From: JAXGQE01 sp040766585 | GTDB taxonomy: Bacteria > Bacillota > SLNR01 | Direction of reading: 5' to 3' | Assembly (NCBI GenBank): GCA_040766585.1 | Contig: JAXGQE010000003.1 | Coordinates: 186,001 to 250,000, forward strand | DNA length: 64,000 bases | In this document: piece by piece, positions 9,088-17,749 of the stretch | Position numbering within the stretch: the stretch's first letter is position 1 | Layout of the letters: every line of letters begins with the position of its first letter | The notes under the pieces: model-generated | Told to the model about the DNA's origin: nothing | The model's input: only the letters and a program-made list of their open reading frames with translations | The model's database searches: none | Made by a program: the position numbers and the translations under genes

Positions 9088-10117
9088 AGAAATACGCCAG
9101 TACATGACTGGTTTTCTGAAGAGAAAGAAAGAAGACCATGGGGATCTGAATTCTTGGGCGGGTGATGCACTGGTTCGATTGGATGGATTCATTCGTAATG
9201 GGAAGATGCTCCGCGGAGGGATGATCCTGGTAGCACACGATCTTTTAGAGGGTCGAAACAGAGAAGCTGCTTTGATGAGTGCAGCGGCTATGGAGCTGAT
9301 CCACAGCGCATTTTTGATCCACGATGATATTATGGATAACGATCAACTGCGCAGAGGGAGTGAAACCATCTATTTTCAATATCAAAAAGCGGGGGAGAGT
9401 GACCATTTCAAGAAGCCTAATTCATTCGGACAAGCCATGGGAATATGTGCTGGTGATGAAGCATTTTTTTTAGCTTATGAACTTCTGGCGGATCTGCCTG
9501 TGCAGCCATCTGTCATGAGAAAAATAATCACTCGTGTTACAATGGAAATGAAGCGTGTGGGTTTTGCACAGATGCAGGACGTGGTTTTCGGGTACAGTGA
9601 TGAAAACCCGTCCCTGGAAGAAATTCTGAATGTGTATCGGTACAAAACAGCGTATTATACATTTTCGCTGCCTCTGCATATAGCCGCTGTTCTGGCGGAT
9701 TTAACAGAGTCAGAAATCAGCAAGCTGGAAAGCATCGGCGAATCGTTGGGAATTATTTTTCAATTAAAAGATGACGATATTGGAATTTTTGAATCGGACG
9801 AAATAATTGGCAAACCAACCGGATCGGATATTCGTGAGGATAAAAAGACTGTTTTTCGTCATTTAATTAAAAACGCGGTCAGCGGTCGTCAGGGAGAGCA
9901 AATCGACCAAATATTCGGCAAATCTGATCTGGATGATGACGATATTCAATGGGTACGTGATCTGAGCATCCAAAAAGGTGTCCGCAAACAGATCGAACAA
10001 ATGATTCATCATTATGAGCTAATCATTCAGAAAGATGTTCAAGAACTGGAAGATGCGGTGAAATTGAAACCAATGATTCTGTCTCTCTTGGACTACAGCC
10101 TGAAAAGAACTTTCTGA
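9059..10117 (+). CDS. polyprenyl (geranylgeranyl-type) diphosphate synthase
   Basis: 352 residues of the trans-prenyltransferase family. The first Asp-rich motif is HDDIMDND near residue 88 and the second is LKDDDIGIFESDE near residue 235. It condenses isopentenyl diphosphate with allylic diphosphates; chain length (C15, C20 or longer) cannot be fixed from sequence alone. The ATG at 9059 is preceded by GGGGAGG and lies inside the end of the upstream gene. Its pairing with a phytoene/squalene-synthase-like gene suggests it supplies that enzyme. No terminator is obvious directly after it. Confidence 0.87.
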   Translation: MLDQIRSAREEIRQYMTGFLKRKKEDHGDLNSWAGDALVRLDGFIRNGKMLRGGMILVAHDLLEGRNREAALMSAAAMELIHSAFLIHDDIMDNDQLRRGSETIYFQYQKAGESDHFKKPNSFGQAMGICAGDEAFFLAYELLADLPVQPSVMRKIITRVTMEMKRVGFAQMQDVVFGYSDENPSLEEILNVYRYKTAYYTFSLPLHIAAVLADLTESEISKLESIGESLGIIFQLKDDDIGIFESDEIIGKPTGSDIREDKKTVFRHLIKNAVSGRQGEQIDQIFGKSDLDDDDIQWVRDLSIQKGVRKQIEQMIHHYELIIQKDVQELEDAVKLKPMILSLLDYSLKRTF

Positions 10118-10545
10118 AGAGAAACCATAGTCTTGTCTGTGATTGAATCTGTCAACTGCGTTAATGCCTCTGTGGCATTCTTTGGAGTCAATGTGCGATA
10201 TTTCTGATATTGGCTAGTATTTCTTTTCATCGCTTATTTCTCAGCCAAAACAGCAAGATTACAGCGCTGACAGTATTTAGCGGGACAGTGGATATGTTGA
10301 GAGTGTAGTCGAAACCAATGCTGACAATGGGTATTATCGGCTAGCTGATGTGAATTTCGCATATTCCATATGTTATTCAAAGGATTCTCGATTCTCATTC
10401 CCATAAAAAAGAGTAATGTAGAGCAATAATGAGAGTCCGATTCGAAAACCTATCAGGAGAATTATTTTGATAATTTTGTTATGCTCACGCCGTATTTATC
10501 GGATATGTATTCAGGCAAAGCTGATTTTCTTGCTCGAATCAATAA
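10118..10545. other. intergenic stretch, nothing recognised
   Basis: AT-rich sequence between the polyprenyl synthase gene and a strong convergent hairpin. No open frame, RNA gene or repeat could be supported here. Confidence 0.5.
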
Positions 10546-10595
10546 AATAAGAAAGCTGGAAGCAATTTTGATGAATTGCTTCCAGCTTTCTTATT
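10546..10595. terminator. 22-bp perfect inverted repeat, terminator of the msrA operon
   Basis: Two 22-base arms (10546-10567 and 10574-10595) pair perfectly around a 6-base loop. On the minus strand the hairpin runs into a T-rich tail (TTCTTATTTTATT), which fits a terminator for the operon that ends at 10613. The arms are longer than usual for a terminator. Confidence 0.75.
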
Positions 10596-10612
10596 GGATT
10601 AGATATGTATGG

Positions 10613-11278
10613 CTAGCGATATTTTCGAACCAAGAGTGCCTGGGCTGAATCTGAAAGGGCTAAACTTGGCAGGAATCGATCTAAATCTTCTTGATTCCCT
10701 TTGCCCGAGACCAGCCCATTGACCTTTGCAACACTTGGGGAATCATTGAAATCGGAGAAGTAATTGAAGTAGCTTTCAAACTCTCGCAGCAATATGGATG
10801 TATTTTGCAGATAGTATTTCTGATGATAATCTTCGGCAATGTAAAATGTGTGAACGGGTTCGATGATAGTGGCTACTTTTTTATTATGGATCTGCTCCAG
10901 CGCTTTTTGCTTCTGTTCAATCACTGCGCGTTGTGAGTCAGTATGGTAGTATACTGCTGCCTGGTATTGTTTGGACCAAGAGCGATCCCAAGGTATATGA
11001 TCTTCCCAAAACAAATCCATTATCTTTGAAAAGCTGATTTTCTTCGGATCAAAATCGATTTGAACCGATTCGGTATGGTCGCCCAAATGATAATAATCGG
11101 GGTCACTGGTGGTTCCTCCAGTATATCCAACTCGCGTTCGAATAATACCATCAATCAGCCCGTACCGGGCCTCAGGTCCCCAAAATCAGCCCAGGGAGAA
11201 GGTGGCTACCTCAAGTTGAGATGGAATCATTCGATCCAGTGGGGGGAGCTCACGTTTAAATCTCGCTGTGTTATTCAT
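10613..11278 (-). CDS. msrA: peptide methionine sulfoxide reductase MsrA, selenoprotein (in-frame UGA)
   Basis: 221 residues if UGA at 11186-11188 is read as selenocysteine (Sec31). Translated through it, the N-terminal region gives ATFSLG-U-FWGPEARYG, the MsrA active site in which other members have GCFWG. Downstream GYTGG, YYHLGDHTESVQ and the Trp/Tyr-rich region match MsrA. MsrA reduces methionine-S-sulfoxide in proteins. The ATG overlaps the stop of the upstream flavoprotein gene (ATGA). The protein has no cysteine, so no resolving Cys is available. A hairpin that fits a bacterial SECIS lies 15 bases after the UGA. The alternative, a nonsense mutation, would have had to hit exactly the catalytic codon. 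Confidence 0.88.
11158..11170 (-). promoter_or_regulatory. candidate bacterial SECIS hairpin in msrA
   Basis: On the minus strand, 15 bases after the UGA codon, the 13-base sequence GCCCGGTACGGGC folds into a 5-bp stem with a G-containing apical loop. Bacterial SECIS elements lie within the coding region, directly 3' of the UGA, with an unpaired G in the apical loop, so position and shape fit. Confirmation needs structure modelling or comparison with other Sec-MsrA genes. Confidence 0.65.
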
Positions 11279-12654
11279 GATGGTTTCCTCTCAAATAACA
11301 TCGCTGCAGAGTACAAACCTTCTGCAAAGGTCGGATGGATCGGGAGCATATCCTGCAGATCAAAGATCGTTCCCTTGAGGCGCATGCACATCATGACAGT
11401 GTGGACAATTTCACCGGCATTGGCACCGATAATCTGAGATCCGATGATGTGTCGTGTATGATTATTTAGCAGAATTTTGATAAATCCTTTGGGTTTGGAT
11501 GTTGCACCGGCACGCCCAATATTGGAATAGGGCAATTTCCTCACGGAGAATGAATATCCTTTTTCACCAGCTGACTTTTCAGTTTCTCCGACTATAGCAA
11601 TTTCCGGGTCTGTGAAAACAGCCGACGGAATGATTCGATCTTTGTGATGGCTTATGGGATTGCCTGTAAGCAGGTGGTCGGATAAAAGCATTCCGTCGTG
11701 ACGGGCTTTGTGAGTAAACATTGCGCCTCCGATTATATCTCCAATGGCATATATACCTTGGATATTGGTCATGAAGTTTGTATCAATTGAAATGAAGCCT
11801 CTGGAATCCAGCTGGACGCCCGCTCTGTGAAGGTCCAAATAATCACTGTTGGGCTTTCTTCCTGTTGCAACAAGAACTTTTGATGAATGAAGGACTTGCT
11901 GATCATCGCCGTTGCTGATGAAAATATTTGTGCTGCGCTCGTCTTTGGAGAGTTTTACTACCTTGTGGCCGGTCAATACTCGAATCCCTTCTTCTTCCAA
12001 AGTGCTTTTCAGCTCTGCTGCAAGATCATCATCGAAGCCGCCAAGGATCTGTTCGTTTTGTTCTACGATCGTTACTTTCGATCCAAGGCGTGCAAATATC
12101 TGCGCAAATTCGACGGACAAAACTCCACCGCCCAGAATTGTGAGCAGATCAGGAAGAGAGGGCAACGCCAGAGCTGTCGTGGAAGTCAGATAGTCGATAT
12201 CCTCAATGCCGGGTATGGGTGGAATAAAGCTCCTTGCACCAGCAGCAATAATAATTCGATCTCCTGAAATTTCCTCCCCACCAACTGAGATTGTTTTCCG
12301 ATCTATGAATTTTGCTATGCCTCGATAAAACTTCATGTTATCAAATTGCTTGGGATAATTTTCGCTGCCACTGCGCAGTTTCGCAACGAACTGATCCATT
12401 CTTTTGCGAACAGCCAGCCACTCTCCCGAAGCTTCAGGAATTTGGAGGGCATATGCATCGGCGTGTTTTGCAGCATGAAGAAGATGAACCGAAGCCAGAA
12501 GTGCTTTGGTAGGCATACATCCAACATTGGTACAAGTGCCTCCCATAAAATCTTTTTCAATCATGGCGATTTTCCAACCTTGTGCTGCGGGCCCTCTGGA
12601 TGAGGTAATGCCAGCAGCACCGCCTCCAATGACAATGAGATCAAAATGCTCCAT
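11275..12654 (-). CDS. dihydrolipoamide dehydrogenase-like flavoprotein disulfide reductase
   Basis: 459 residues of the pyridine-nucleotide-disulfide oxidoreductase class I. FAD-binding VIGGGAAGITSS is at the N-terminus, the redox disulfide in GGTCTNVGCMPTK near residue 40, an NAD-binding ILGGGVLSVEFA in the middle, and a dimerisation domain ending with the HPTFAEG catalytic His region. It could be lipoamide dehydrogenase or a relative that reduces another disulfide; no lipoyl enzyme genes are nearby. It lies 18 bp after the membrane flavoprotein gene and overlaps msrA by four bases. A role in delivering electrons to MsrA is conceivable (inference). Confidence 0.85.
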   Translation of the reverse strand: MEHFDLIVIGGGAAGITSSRGPAAQGWKIAMIEKDFMGGTCTNVGCMPTKALLASVHLLHAAKHADAYALQIPEASGEWLAVRKRMDQFVAKLRSGSENYPKQFDNMKFYRGIAKFIDRKTISVGGEEISGDRIIIAAGARSFIPPIPGIEDIDYLTSTTALALPSLPDLLTILGGGVLSVEFAQIFARLGSKVTIVEQNEQILGGFDDDLAAELKSTLEEEGIRVLTGHKVVKLSKDERSTNIFISNGDDQQVLHSSKVLVATGRKPNSDYLDLHRAGVQLDSRGFISIDTNFMTNIQGIYAIGDIIGGAMFTHKARHDGMLLSDHLLTGNPISHHKDRIIPSAVFTDPEIAIVGETEKSAGEKGYSFSVRKLPYSNIGRAGATSKPKGFIKILLNNHTRHIIGSQIIGANAGEIVHTVMMCMRLKGTIFDLQDMLPIHPTFAEGLYSAAMLFERKPS

Positions 12655-12672
12655 TGGTAACTCCTCCCAGGT

Positions 12673-13944
12673 TTATAATTCGAACACTTCAAAGTGGATT
12701 CGATCTTTTGGAATCCCATCACCTAAAAGACTCTTTAAAACGGCTCTGGTCATCGGCGGAGGACCGCAAAGGAAAAAGTGAGTATCGCCGTCAAATGGAT
12801 GGTATTTCTTCATTAGACCCGCATCGATATACCCTTTTTCTCCTGGCCAATCTTTTTGATTGGACATCACCAGTACGATCTGCAGAGCCGGGTTATCGTG
12901 CATGATATCCTCCAATTCACTCTGGAAAGCCAGGTTGCCCTCAGACTGATTCCCCCAGAAAAGAGTGATCCTCTTTTCCAGTTTTGAGTCATGCAGATAT
13001 CGGAGCATACTCATAAACGGTGTGATGCCAATTCCACCAGCTGCAAAAATATAATTGGAAGCCGGATGATTGAGAATGCTGAAAACACCGTAGGGTGCAT
13101 CAATCATAGCGAGATCCCCAGTCTTTGTATCTTTGATCGTTTGCGTAAAGTCGCCAAGTTCTTTTATGGATACAGACAAATTCTTCGAAGTAGGACTTGA
13201 GGAAATGGTGAATGGGTGAGGAGCATCTCGCTGTCCACCGCGTATCAACTGGAGGATCATGAACTGTCCCGGTTTATATTCTTTGGGCTTCCCGGTAAAA
13301 TAAAGAGACCATAGTTCATCATTTTCCTTCTTCACTTCGGTAACCGTGTAAAGATTGGATCTTAGAGACAGAATATGTCCCGCTTTTTGAAAGAGAATGA
13401 TTGCGTATCCAATGCCCATGAGGATCCACAAATAGTAAAAGAAAGATCCGGGATCCGAATTGTTGTAGACGTGAAACAATGCAACCGGGAAGAGGATGTA
13501 ATTGAAAAGATGTATATTTTTCCAGATTTCGTATTTCAGCTTCAGCAGTTTATAGGTAGACGCCAGGCCGGCAGTGACCATAAGTCCTAACAGAGCAACC
13601 AGTCCGACAGCTATATTGAAAGATATGCTGATGGATCCATTGCGAATCCACTGACTTAAAAAAACCAACAGTCCGTGGAGTGTGAAAAAGGCTACAGCGA
13701 TTCTTCCAGCGTATCGATGCAACTGCAGCATCCGATCAAGGCCAAAGCCTTCCTCGATGAAACGGGTGCGGATACTCAAAATAAACTGTGCGAAATAGAA
13801 TATCATTCCCAACACTGCAAACAAGTTCAGTACGGGGCGCAAATTTCGCTGCCATGTCGGGCCAAATTCCGCATTGGTGAACCAAACCCCCAGCGAAATA
13901 ACCAGCAAAGTGATGAGTATAGCATTAAATGTTTTAGCTTTCAT
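12673..13944 (-). CDS. membrane ferric-reductase-like / ferredoxin reductase-type oxidoreductase
   Basis: 423 residues. The first roughly 200 are hydrophobic with His-containing membrane segments (QLHRYAGRIAVAFFTLHG, NIHLFNYILFPVALFHVY), like the ferric-reductase transmembrane domain that binds heme. The C-terminal half is an FNR-type module: FAD-binding HPFTISSSPT, NAD-binding AAGGIGITPFMSML and FFLCGPPPMT. It probably moves electrons from NAD(P)H across or into the membrane. The ATG at 13944 follows GGAGGT. It is the first gene of the three-gene operon with the disulfide reductase and selenoprotein MsrA. Confidence 0.83.
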   Translation of the reverse strand: MKAKTFNAILITLLVISLGVWFTNAEFGPTWQRNLRPVLNLFAVLGMIFYFAQFILSIRTRFIEEGFGLDRMLQLHRYAGRIAVAFFTLHGLLVFLSQWIRNGSISISFNIAVGLVALLGLMVTAGLASTYKLLKLKYEIWKNIHLFNYILFPVALFHVYNNSDPGSFFYYLWILMGIGYAIILFQKAGHILSLRSNLYTVTEVKKENDELWSLYFTGKPKEYKPGQFMILQLIRGGQRDAPHPFTISSSPTSKNLSVSIKELGDFTQTIKDTKTGDLAMIDAPYGVFSILNHPASNYIFAAGGIGITPFMSMLRYLHDSKLEKRITLFWGNQSEGNLAFQSELEDIMHDNPALQIVLVMSNQKDWPGEKGYIDAGLMKKYHPFDGDTHFFLCGPPPMTRAVLKSLLGDGIPKDRIHFEVFEL

Positions 13945-14090
13945 GTGTTCTAACCTCCAAGCATAATAGGATGGGTTCAATCTGATGAGTCATTCACGGG
14001 ACAATTATGTAAGTCATCTATAATAAGCTTGATTAATTAACACAGGGTATATATCCATGTAAAAACCCCGACATACCCAAGTATTCCTGT

Positions 14091-14119
14091 TTGACATTTG
14101 GTACGAAATCCGCTAAAAT
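14091..14119 (+). promoter_or_regulatory. sigma-A promoter of tRNA-Pro
   Basis: Perfect -35 TTGACA (14091-14096), 17-base spacer and -10 TAAAAT (14114-14119). The tRNA begins ten bases further on. Confidence 0.85.
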
Positions 14120-14128
14120 ATCCTTTGT

Positions 14129-14205
14129 CGAGGTGTGGCTCAGTTTGGTAGAGCGCCGCGTTCGGGACGCGGAGGCCGGAGGTTCAAATCCTCTCACCTC
14201 GACCA
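14129..14205 (+). tRNA. tRNA-Pro (CGG)
   Basis: Cloverleaf with acceptor arms CGAGGTG/CACCTCG, discriminator A and an encoded CCA. The anticodon loop TTCGGGA gives CGG, read as proline. It stands alone behind its own promoter. Confidence 0.95.
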
Positions 14206-14547
14206 TTATTTTGCCCATTTTTCGCGAAGCGATATGGAGAAGATAGGTTGATCACATTGTATTGTTAGTGTGATTATATCATATCTTTTTTGTTCAGTGG
14301 CGATGATTTGCCATCTTCGGATGGTTATGCGATGAGGGTTCATCCTTCCGCTTGGCCAATTAGAATGTAGACATTTAGCTGACATGTATCATTGGCCGGC
14401 TTTTTTTGCACCTTTATAAGCGTATTTGAGAAGATAGCAAAGAAAAAAAGAATTATTTATCATATTTGGTATCTAATTTCCTTTTATTCGTTCAGATTGT
14501 GGTATCATAAAAAGTGTTCAAAATTATTCCTCCAAAGGAGACCTACT
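14206..14547 (+). other. intergenic region carrying the nagB promoter region
   Basis: 342 bp without a gene. Near its end an extended -10 element TGGTATCAT (14500-14508) with a poor -35 could drive nagB. AAAGGAG lies just before the nagB start. No riboswitch or clear operator was recognised. Confidence 0.5.
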
Positions 14548-15279
14548 ATGAGGATCATTCGACAATCAAATTATGATGGCATGAGTCAGAAGACAGCAAG
14601 CATTATTGCAGCACAACTGATTACAAAACCCGATTCAGTACTGGGACTGGCAACCGGTTCATCCCCCATCGGAACCTATGAGTATCTGGTTAAATGGCAC
14701 AAAGCAGGGTGCTTGGATTTTGCCCAGACCAAATCAGTTAATCTGGATGAGTATAAAGGTTTAGCACCGGATCATGATCAAAGCTATTCTTTTTTTATGA
14801 GAAAAAATCTGTTTAACCATGTGAATATCAAAAATGAAAACATTCATATTCCAGACGGAAATGCACCGAATGAAGATTCCGAGTGCCTACGGTATGATCG
14901 TGTCATAGAAGCAGTTGGTGGCATCGATCTGCTGCTTCTGGGAATTGGACACAATGGCCACATCGGGTTTAATGAACCAAGCTGCGTGTTTATGAGAGAT
15001 ACACATTGTGTTGCATTAAGCGATAGTACTATAGAAGCCAACGCTCGATTGTTCCCGAGGGAAGAGGATGTTCCGCGCTTTGCCTATACGATGGGTATGC
15101 GTCCAATAATGCAGGCAAAAAAAATTGTGATTATTGCATGGGGGGAAGGCAAGGCAGAAATCATACAGAAAGCGTTCAGGGGCCATATTACACCGAAAGT
15201 TCCTGCGTCCATACTTCAACTTCATCCGCATGTAACATTGGTTGGTGATACGGCAGCTCTGGAGAAAATTGATTGGTAA
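14548..15279 (+). CDS. nagB: glucosamine-6-phosphate deaminase
   Basis: 243 residues, standard for the family. Visible motifs are the phosphate-binding GLATGSSPIGTYEYL near residue 35, NLDEYKGL with the catalytic Asp near residue 68, and GIGHNGHIGFNEP near residue 133. The enzyme converts glucosamine 6-phosphate to fructose 6-phosphate and ammonia in amino-sugar catabolism. The ATG at 14548 follows AAAGGAG. No nagA gene is adjacent; a ROK-family protein that could act on a sugar lies 3 kb downstream. Confidence 0.93.
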   Translation: MRIIRQSNYDGMSQKTASIIAAQLITKPDSVLGLATGSSPIGTYEYLVKWHKAGCLDFAQTKSVNLDEYKGLAPDHDQSYSFFMRKNLFNHVNIKNENIHIPDGNAPNEDSECLRYDRVIEAVGGIDLLLLGIGHNGHIGFNEPSCVFMRDTHCVALSDSTIEANARLFPREEDVPRFAYTMGMRPIMQAKKIVIIAWGEGKAEIIQKAFRGHITPKVPASILQLHPHVTLVGDTAALEKIDW

Positions 15280-15490
15280 TGCAAATGCAGAGTTCATGAT
15301 CGAAACTCTTTTGAAAGGACACTTCTATCTGATTAGAATGGATTGGATTTATGCCAGTTCATTTTTTAGGGATCAGAATGAGCTGTGAAGCTTTTCTTGG
15401 TAAGATACCAAAGCTTCAGTAAATAGATCCTTCGGCGAGAAGGAAAAGAATAAGAAATGGGGAATAAAACAGCGGAAGGGGTGATGGAAA

Positions 15491-15841
15491 TTGACTGACA
15501 AAACAATTCCCTGCTCTTTATGCGGCAAAGATGTTATTGACAGCCATGGGCTGATTGTGTTCGTAAAGGGGATACAACCGGGAAAGATTACCGATGTATA
15601 TCCATGCTGCCGGGGTAACTGTGAAATAGCTTTGAATGAATCGCGAGTCGGTCAGGATGAGATTGACTTTTCCATTGAAATCTCCGATATATCATCCCCT
15701 GAAAAATTCTACCAGATTGTTACTGGCTTTATGGATAGGCTCTATGAAGGTTTGAAAATTGACCCGGTAGCCTATCGAAAGCTGCGCTCGATGATGGACA
15801 TAATGGCAGAAAGAGTGATTAGTGATTTATCTCGCCAATGA
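15491..15841 (+). CDS. small cysteine-rich protein of unknown function
   Basis: 116 residues from a TTG start with GGAAGGGG upstream; the nearby ATG at 15484 is out of frame and stops at once. The N-terminus has two Cys pairs, PCSLCGKDV and YPCCRGNC, which look like a zinc-binding ribbon. The rest is acidic and helical. I do not recognise the family. It is separate from the next gene by about 95 bp. A regulatory or nucleic-acid-binding role is possible but not supported further. Confidence 0.6.
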   Translation: MTDKTIPCSLCGKDVIDSHGLIVFVKGIQPGKITDVYPCCRGNCEIALNESRVGQDEIDFSIEISDISSPEKFYQIVTGFMDRLYEGLKIDPVAYRKLRSMMDIMAERVISDLSRQ

Positions 15842-15935
15842 CCGATAGATTCAGTGGATTGAAGCAAGGCTGCGGAGAGTCTGCAGCCTTGCCGTGTTTT
15901 GATACGGATGACTACCTTCGTTAAGGAGACTGAGC

Positions 15936-16832
15936 ATGGGAACGATAATGGCTGCTGCAGTTCTGTTGATATTACTGGGTATGGGCATGGCGAAACTGGG
16001 TGTAATTCGCAGACAAGATGTGCAGGTTCTCAATACACTCATAATTACGGTAGGGATGCCTTCGCTGATCTTTTTAGCAGTCTGGCGATCAGAATTGAAT
16101 ACCGAATTGCTCAAAATACCTATATTGGCCATTATGACTGTATTTGGATGTCTATCGATTGCATTTGCTGTGACACGATTGATCAGATCAAATCCTGCCA
16201 CAGCAGGCGCATTCATTATTGCATCAGGATTTGGCAATACTGCATTTTTAGGGTTTCCGCTGGTAATCAGTGTATTTGGGGCGGAGAATCTGGTGTATGC
16301 TGTCTTTTATGATCAGTTCAGCACTGGATTAATTGGATTGAGCTTGGGTGCTGGGATTGCTGCGGCATTTGGAAAAGGGCGTACAACAGTTAAGGAAATT
16401 TTGGGTAATATTGTGCGATTTCCCCCAGTATGGGGATTAATCCTAGGTTTTCTTGTTCAGGGAGCGCCCCTTCCTGAATTTCTGGTGAAAACCCTTGAAT
16501 ATTTAAGCTCATTGGTGGTCCCCCTGGTGATGATTTCTTTGGGGTTATCATTAAGAACTGACGCATTGGGAAAATCACTGCCGCTGGCCTTCTGTGCAGC
16601 GGGAATAAAGCTGATTATTTCTCCGCTAATTTTGGTGATCTTGGCTCGAGCTTTCAATGTAACGGGGATACCATTTCAGGTCTCGCTTTTAGAAGCCGCT
16701 ATGCCATCTATGATGATGACGCTGAGTTACGCTATTCGCTATGAGCTGGATGTGGAATTGACGGCATCCATCATTCTGATCACATTGCTGCTCAGTACGA
16801 TCACTTTGCCATTGATCCTCAGCTTCATATAG
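15936..16832 (+). CDS. AEC-family (auxin efflux carrier type) transporter
   Basis: 298 residues, strongly hydrophobic throughout with about ten membrane segments and the two-bundle pattern of the AEC/BASS-like fold. The central SGFGNTAFLGFPL and the late LLEAAMPSMMMTLSYA are typical of AEC transporters. Bacterial members move organic acids such as malate or malonate. Substrate here is unknown. It begins a run of four genes (transporter, metallo-beta-lactamase fold, ROK, amidohydrolase) with very short or overlapping joints, suggesting one catabolic unit. Confidence 0.83.
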   Translation: MGTIMAAAVLLILLGMGMAKLGVIRRQDVQVLNTLIITVGMPSLIFLAVWRSELNTELLKIPILAIMTVFGCLSIAFAVTRLIRSNPATAGAFIIASGFGNTAFLGFPLVISVFGAENLVYAVFYDQFSTGLIGLSLGAGIAAAFGKGRTTVKEILGNIVRFPPVWGLILGFLVQGAPLPEFLVKTLEYLSSLVVPLVMISLGLSLRTDALGKSLPLAFCAAGIKLIISPLILVILARAFNVTGIPFQVSLLEAAMPSMMMTLSYAIRYELDVELTASIILITLLLSTITLPLILSFI

Positions 16833-16849
16833 AAAGGGAGTGAAGCGAT

Positions 16850-17749
16850 ATGTTGGAGATGATTGCAGATAGAACGGGATATATTCCCGGAGCAGTCAAC
16901 GTCGGAGTATTTATGCTGCGTGATGAAGGCTGCGTTTTAGTAGATACCGGTCTGGACGACCGATCTGCAAAAAACATCATGAAAGTTTTGGAGAGTAACC
17001 GGTTATCTGTAAAGAAAATCTTCATCACCCATTCCCACGCGGATCACATCGGCGGTGCCTCCTGGCTGCAGCGACATACCAATGCGGAGGTATATACCAG
17101 CCAGTGGGAGTCATCCTTCATGGTAAATCCAGGGCTAGAACCATTCTATCTGTATTCTGCGTCTCCCATTGCGGAACTGACAACGAAATTTTTCCAGGCT
17201 AAACCATGTACCAGCGTGAATGCTGTGGTGCCGGGTGAAGAGATGGACGAGATAGACATTCTGGATCTTTCCGGGCACTCTCCCGGAATGATTGGATTTC
17301 GCACATCGGATGAAGTAATTTGCACCGCAGATGCTTACTTTTCCAAAGAAGTACTGGATAAATATTTCATACCATATTTTGCTGACATTGAAAAATCCTT
17401 AGCAACTCTGGAGCGTCTGAAGACCATGGATGCCCGGTGTTTTCTGCCGGCTCATGGCTGCCCGTCGGATCAGATTGAATCCCTGATCCAATACAATCAA
17501 GAGAGAATCCTTACGATCCAAGAGGAGATCGTACGCTATCTGACTGAAGTTAATTGCTCCCGGGAGCAGCTGATTGCCCGCTTTGCTGTAGACAGAAAGA
17601 TTGAGTTAAATGCAGGGCAATATTTTTTAATCTCTTCAACGATTTCCTCATTTTTAGCATTCATGGCCAATCAAGGTCAGATCCTTCTATCATGCAAAGA
17701 TGGGTATCTCCAGTGGGGACTTTCACCTGAAACGAGGGATATGCAGTGA
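16850..17749 (+). CDS. MBL-fold metallo-hydrolase
   Basis: 299 residues with the metal-binding motif THSHADHIGG near residue 60, a further His in LSGHSPGMIGF, an Asp in CTADAYF and a late His in LPAHGCPSD. These make a dinuclear metallo-beta-lactamase fold hydrolase. Such enzymes hydrolyse thioesters, lactones or phosphodiesters; substrate not identifiable. The ATG follows GGGAG, 18 bp after the transporter gene. Its stop overlaps the GTG start of the ROK gene by four bases. Confidence 0.85.
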   Translation: MLEMIADRTGYIPGAVNVGVFMLRDEGCVLVDTGLDDRSAKNIMKVLESNRLSVKKIFITHSHADHIGGASWLQRHTNAEVYTSQWESSFMVNPGLEPFYLYSASPIAELTTKFFQAKPCTSVNAVVPGEEMDEIDILDLSGHSPGMIGFRTSDEVICTADAYFSKEVLDKYFIPYFADIEKSLATLERLKTMDARCFLPAHGCPSDQIESLIQYNQERILTIQEEIVRYLTEVNCSREQLIARFAVDRKIELNAGQYFLISSTISSFLAFMANQGQILLSCKDGYLQWGLSPETRDMQ

